This document shows positions 62,960 to 64,000 of a stretch of 64,000 nt of DNA, piece by piece. The stretch is from Leptospira fainei serovar Hurstbridge str. BUT 6 (lineage in GTDB: Bacteria > Spirochaetota > Leptospiria > Leptospirales > Leptospiraceae), in NCBI RefSeq assembly GCF_000306235.2, contig NZ_AKWZ02000003.1, forward strand, positions 310,001-374,000, given 5' to 3'. How positions within the stretch are numbered: position 1 is the stretch's first letter; each line of letters starts with the position of its first letter. A model generated the notes under the pieces. The model did not search any database, was not told the origin of the DNA, and worked only from the letters and a program-made list of their open reading frames with translations. A program made the translations under genes and the position numbers.

Positions 62960-64000
62960 TCAACCGCTCTTTTCTTTCGATATCGCTTTTCGCTTCCAAT
63001 CATCCAATAAACGTAATGCTTCCATCGGCGTCATTGACTCTATGGGAAGATCTATAATCTCCTTTTTCCAATCCAACCAAAACTGTTGATCGGACGAAGA
63101 AGGTGTAAACTCCTGAAAGAGGGAAGGTTCCCTGGTTTGAATTCGGATTTCTTTCTTCCTCGACTCTAGATCCGAGAGAATCTCCGTAGCTCTCTTTACG
63201 ACGGGATCCGGGACGCCTGCAAGTTGGGCGACGTAGATACCGAATGATTTCTTGGCCTTACCCGGTTTGACTTTGCGCAGGAATAGAACTTTATCTTCCT
63301 TCTCCAATGTCTCCATATGAATATTCCAAACTCCCGGTAAGCGGGAAAGCTCGGTCAATTCATGATAATGCGTGGCAAATACGGTCTTTGGTCGGACCGA
63401 CATTTCGGAAAGATATTCGAGTATCGCCCAGGCGATACTCATCCCGTCGTAAGTGGAAGTGCCTCTGCCAACTTCGTCGAATAATAATAGCGATTGCGAA
63501 CTACAGTTTCTTAAAATATGAGCGGTTTCTTTCATTTCTACGAAAAATGTGGATTCGCCCGCCGTTAGATTGTCTCCGGCTCCGATTCGAGTGAATAAAC
63601 GGTCCACGATCGGTAATTGGGCTTTCGTAGCGGAAACGCTGGAACCGATCTGAAATAGAATTTGATTCAAAGCGATTTGGCGCATAAAGGTTGATTTTCC
63701 GGCCATATTCGGTCCGGTAAGAATCGCGATCGCGTTGTCTCCGACGTCCAACAAAACATCGTTGGGAACGAATTTAACGCCGACAGGCAAACTTGCTTCC
63801 ACTACCGGATGTCTGGAGTCCTTCATGGAAATTCCAGAATTGGAGCTGAAGGAGGCTCGGACCCAAGCGTATTTTTCCTCAGCTTTTAAGAGGGAAAGCT
63901 GGAAATCCAAATCGCCGAATTCCTCGGATAACTCCAATAGTTCGGAGTCGTATTCCAAAACTTTCGCAGTCATCAAATCGAATTCTTTTTTTTCCACCGA
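62960..64000 (-). CDS. mutS: DNA mismatch repair protein MutS, 3' part (5' end outside window)
   Basis: MutS recognises DNA mismatches. The visible ~347 residues hold part of the clamp and core and the ATPase domain: Walker A LTGPNMAGKST, TRIGAGDNLTAGESTFFVEM, Walker B LLLFDEVGRGTSTYDG and ATHYHELTEL, followed by the helix-turn-helix region. The frame stays open to the right edge, so the N-terminal ~500 residues lie outside the window. Confidence 0.97.
   Translation of the reverse strand, partial: SVEKKEFDLMTAKVLEYDSELLELSEEFGDLDFQLSLLKAEEKYAWVRASFSSNSGISMKDSRHPVVEASLPVGVKFVPNDVLLDVGDNAIAILTGPNMAGKSTFMRQIALNQILFQIGSSVSATKAQLPIVDRLFTRIGAGDNLTAGESTFFVEMKETAHILRNCSSQSLLLFDEVGRGTSTYDGMSIAWAILEYLSEMSVRPKTVFATHYHELTELSRLPGVWNIHMETLEKEDKVLFLRKVKPGKAKKSFGIYVAQLAGVPDPVVKRATEILSDLESRKKEIRIQTREPSLFQEFTPSSSDQQFWLDWKKEIIDLPIESMTPMEALRLLDDWKRKAISKEKSG

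Overview
The window is a gene-dense bacterial chromosome segment that fits Leptospira (Spirochaetes). Supporting signs are a FliM-type flagellar switch gene, a stand-alone SemiSWEET sugar transporter, many lipoproteins with loose spirochaetal lipoboxes (for example LADC, IGAC, SSC, LGAC), an LPS block with gmhA and an O-antigen ligase, and frequent TTG/GTG starts. G+C looks like the mid-40s percent by eye. That is higher than the classical pathogens and would suit the 'intermediate' (P2) Leptospira group; the species is inference only. I see no insertion sequence, prophage, CRISPR array or rRNA operon, so this is core-like chromosome with lineage-specific genes mixed in.

Layout. 0-9 kb: 3' end of argH, a cyclophilin lipoprotein, two unknown proteins, fliM, a small ferredoxin, a FecR-domain lipoprotein, SemiSWEET, queF and a eukaryote-type guaA. 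About 9.1 kb: tRNA-Cys(GCA) and tRNA-Leu(UAA). 9.3-16 kb: envelope/LPS genes (O-antigen ligase, family 2 glycosyltransferase, gmhA), an orphan ABC ATPase and a VWA-TM-FHA protein. 16-21 kb: leuCD, a cysteine-synthase-like protein with altered cofactor and substrate motifs, and an Upf1/IGHMBP2-like helicase.

21-36 kb is the most coherent block. An NrsF-type anti-sigma gene is divergent from an ECF sigma gene. The sigma gene leads a tightly packed run: FemAB-like protein, clpS, clpA and a lipoprotein gamma-glutamyltransferase. After a short gap holding three tandem GTTTAAA(A/C) units come gshA and the free-standing second half of a GshF-type glutathione synthetase. Convergent to these are an ABC-2 exporter, two bolA genes, a CGFS glutaredoxin and a CPYC glutaredoxin; a class I disulfide oxidoreductase and a glyoxalase-II-like hydrolase follow. 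I read this as a thiol/Fe-S stress neighbourhood, possibly under the ECF sigma/NrsF pair (inference).

36-54 kb: STAS protein and SpoIIE-type phosphatase (partner-switching parts), metallo-beta-lactamase-fold protein, glpK, an orphan protein with a FliG-like domain, MBOAT acyltransferase, sppA, aldose epimerase, bacterial XPB helicase, aminotransferase, esterase, sodium:solute symporter, thrB and a three-gene unknown operon. 54-64 kb: membrane-anchored SurA-like/DsbA-like protein, mdh, the biotin genes bioF-bioD-bioA-bioB, a 57-codon gene with a strong ribosome-binding site, an SGNH lipoprotein, serB and the 3' part of mutS running off the right edge.
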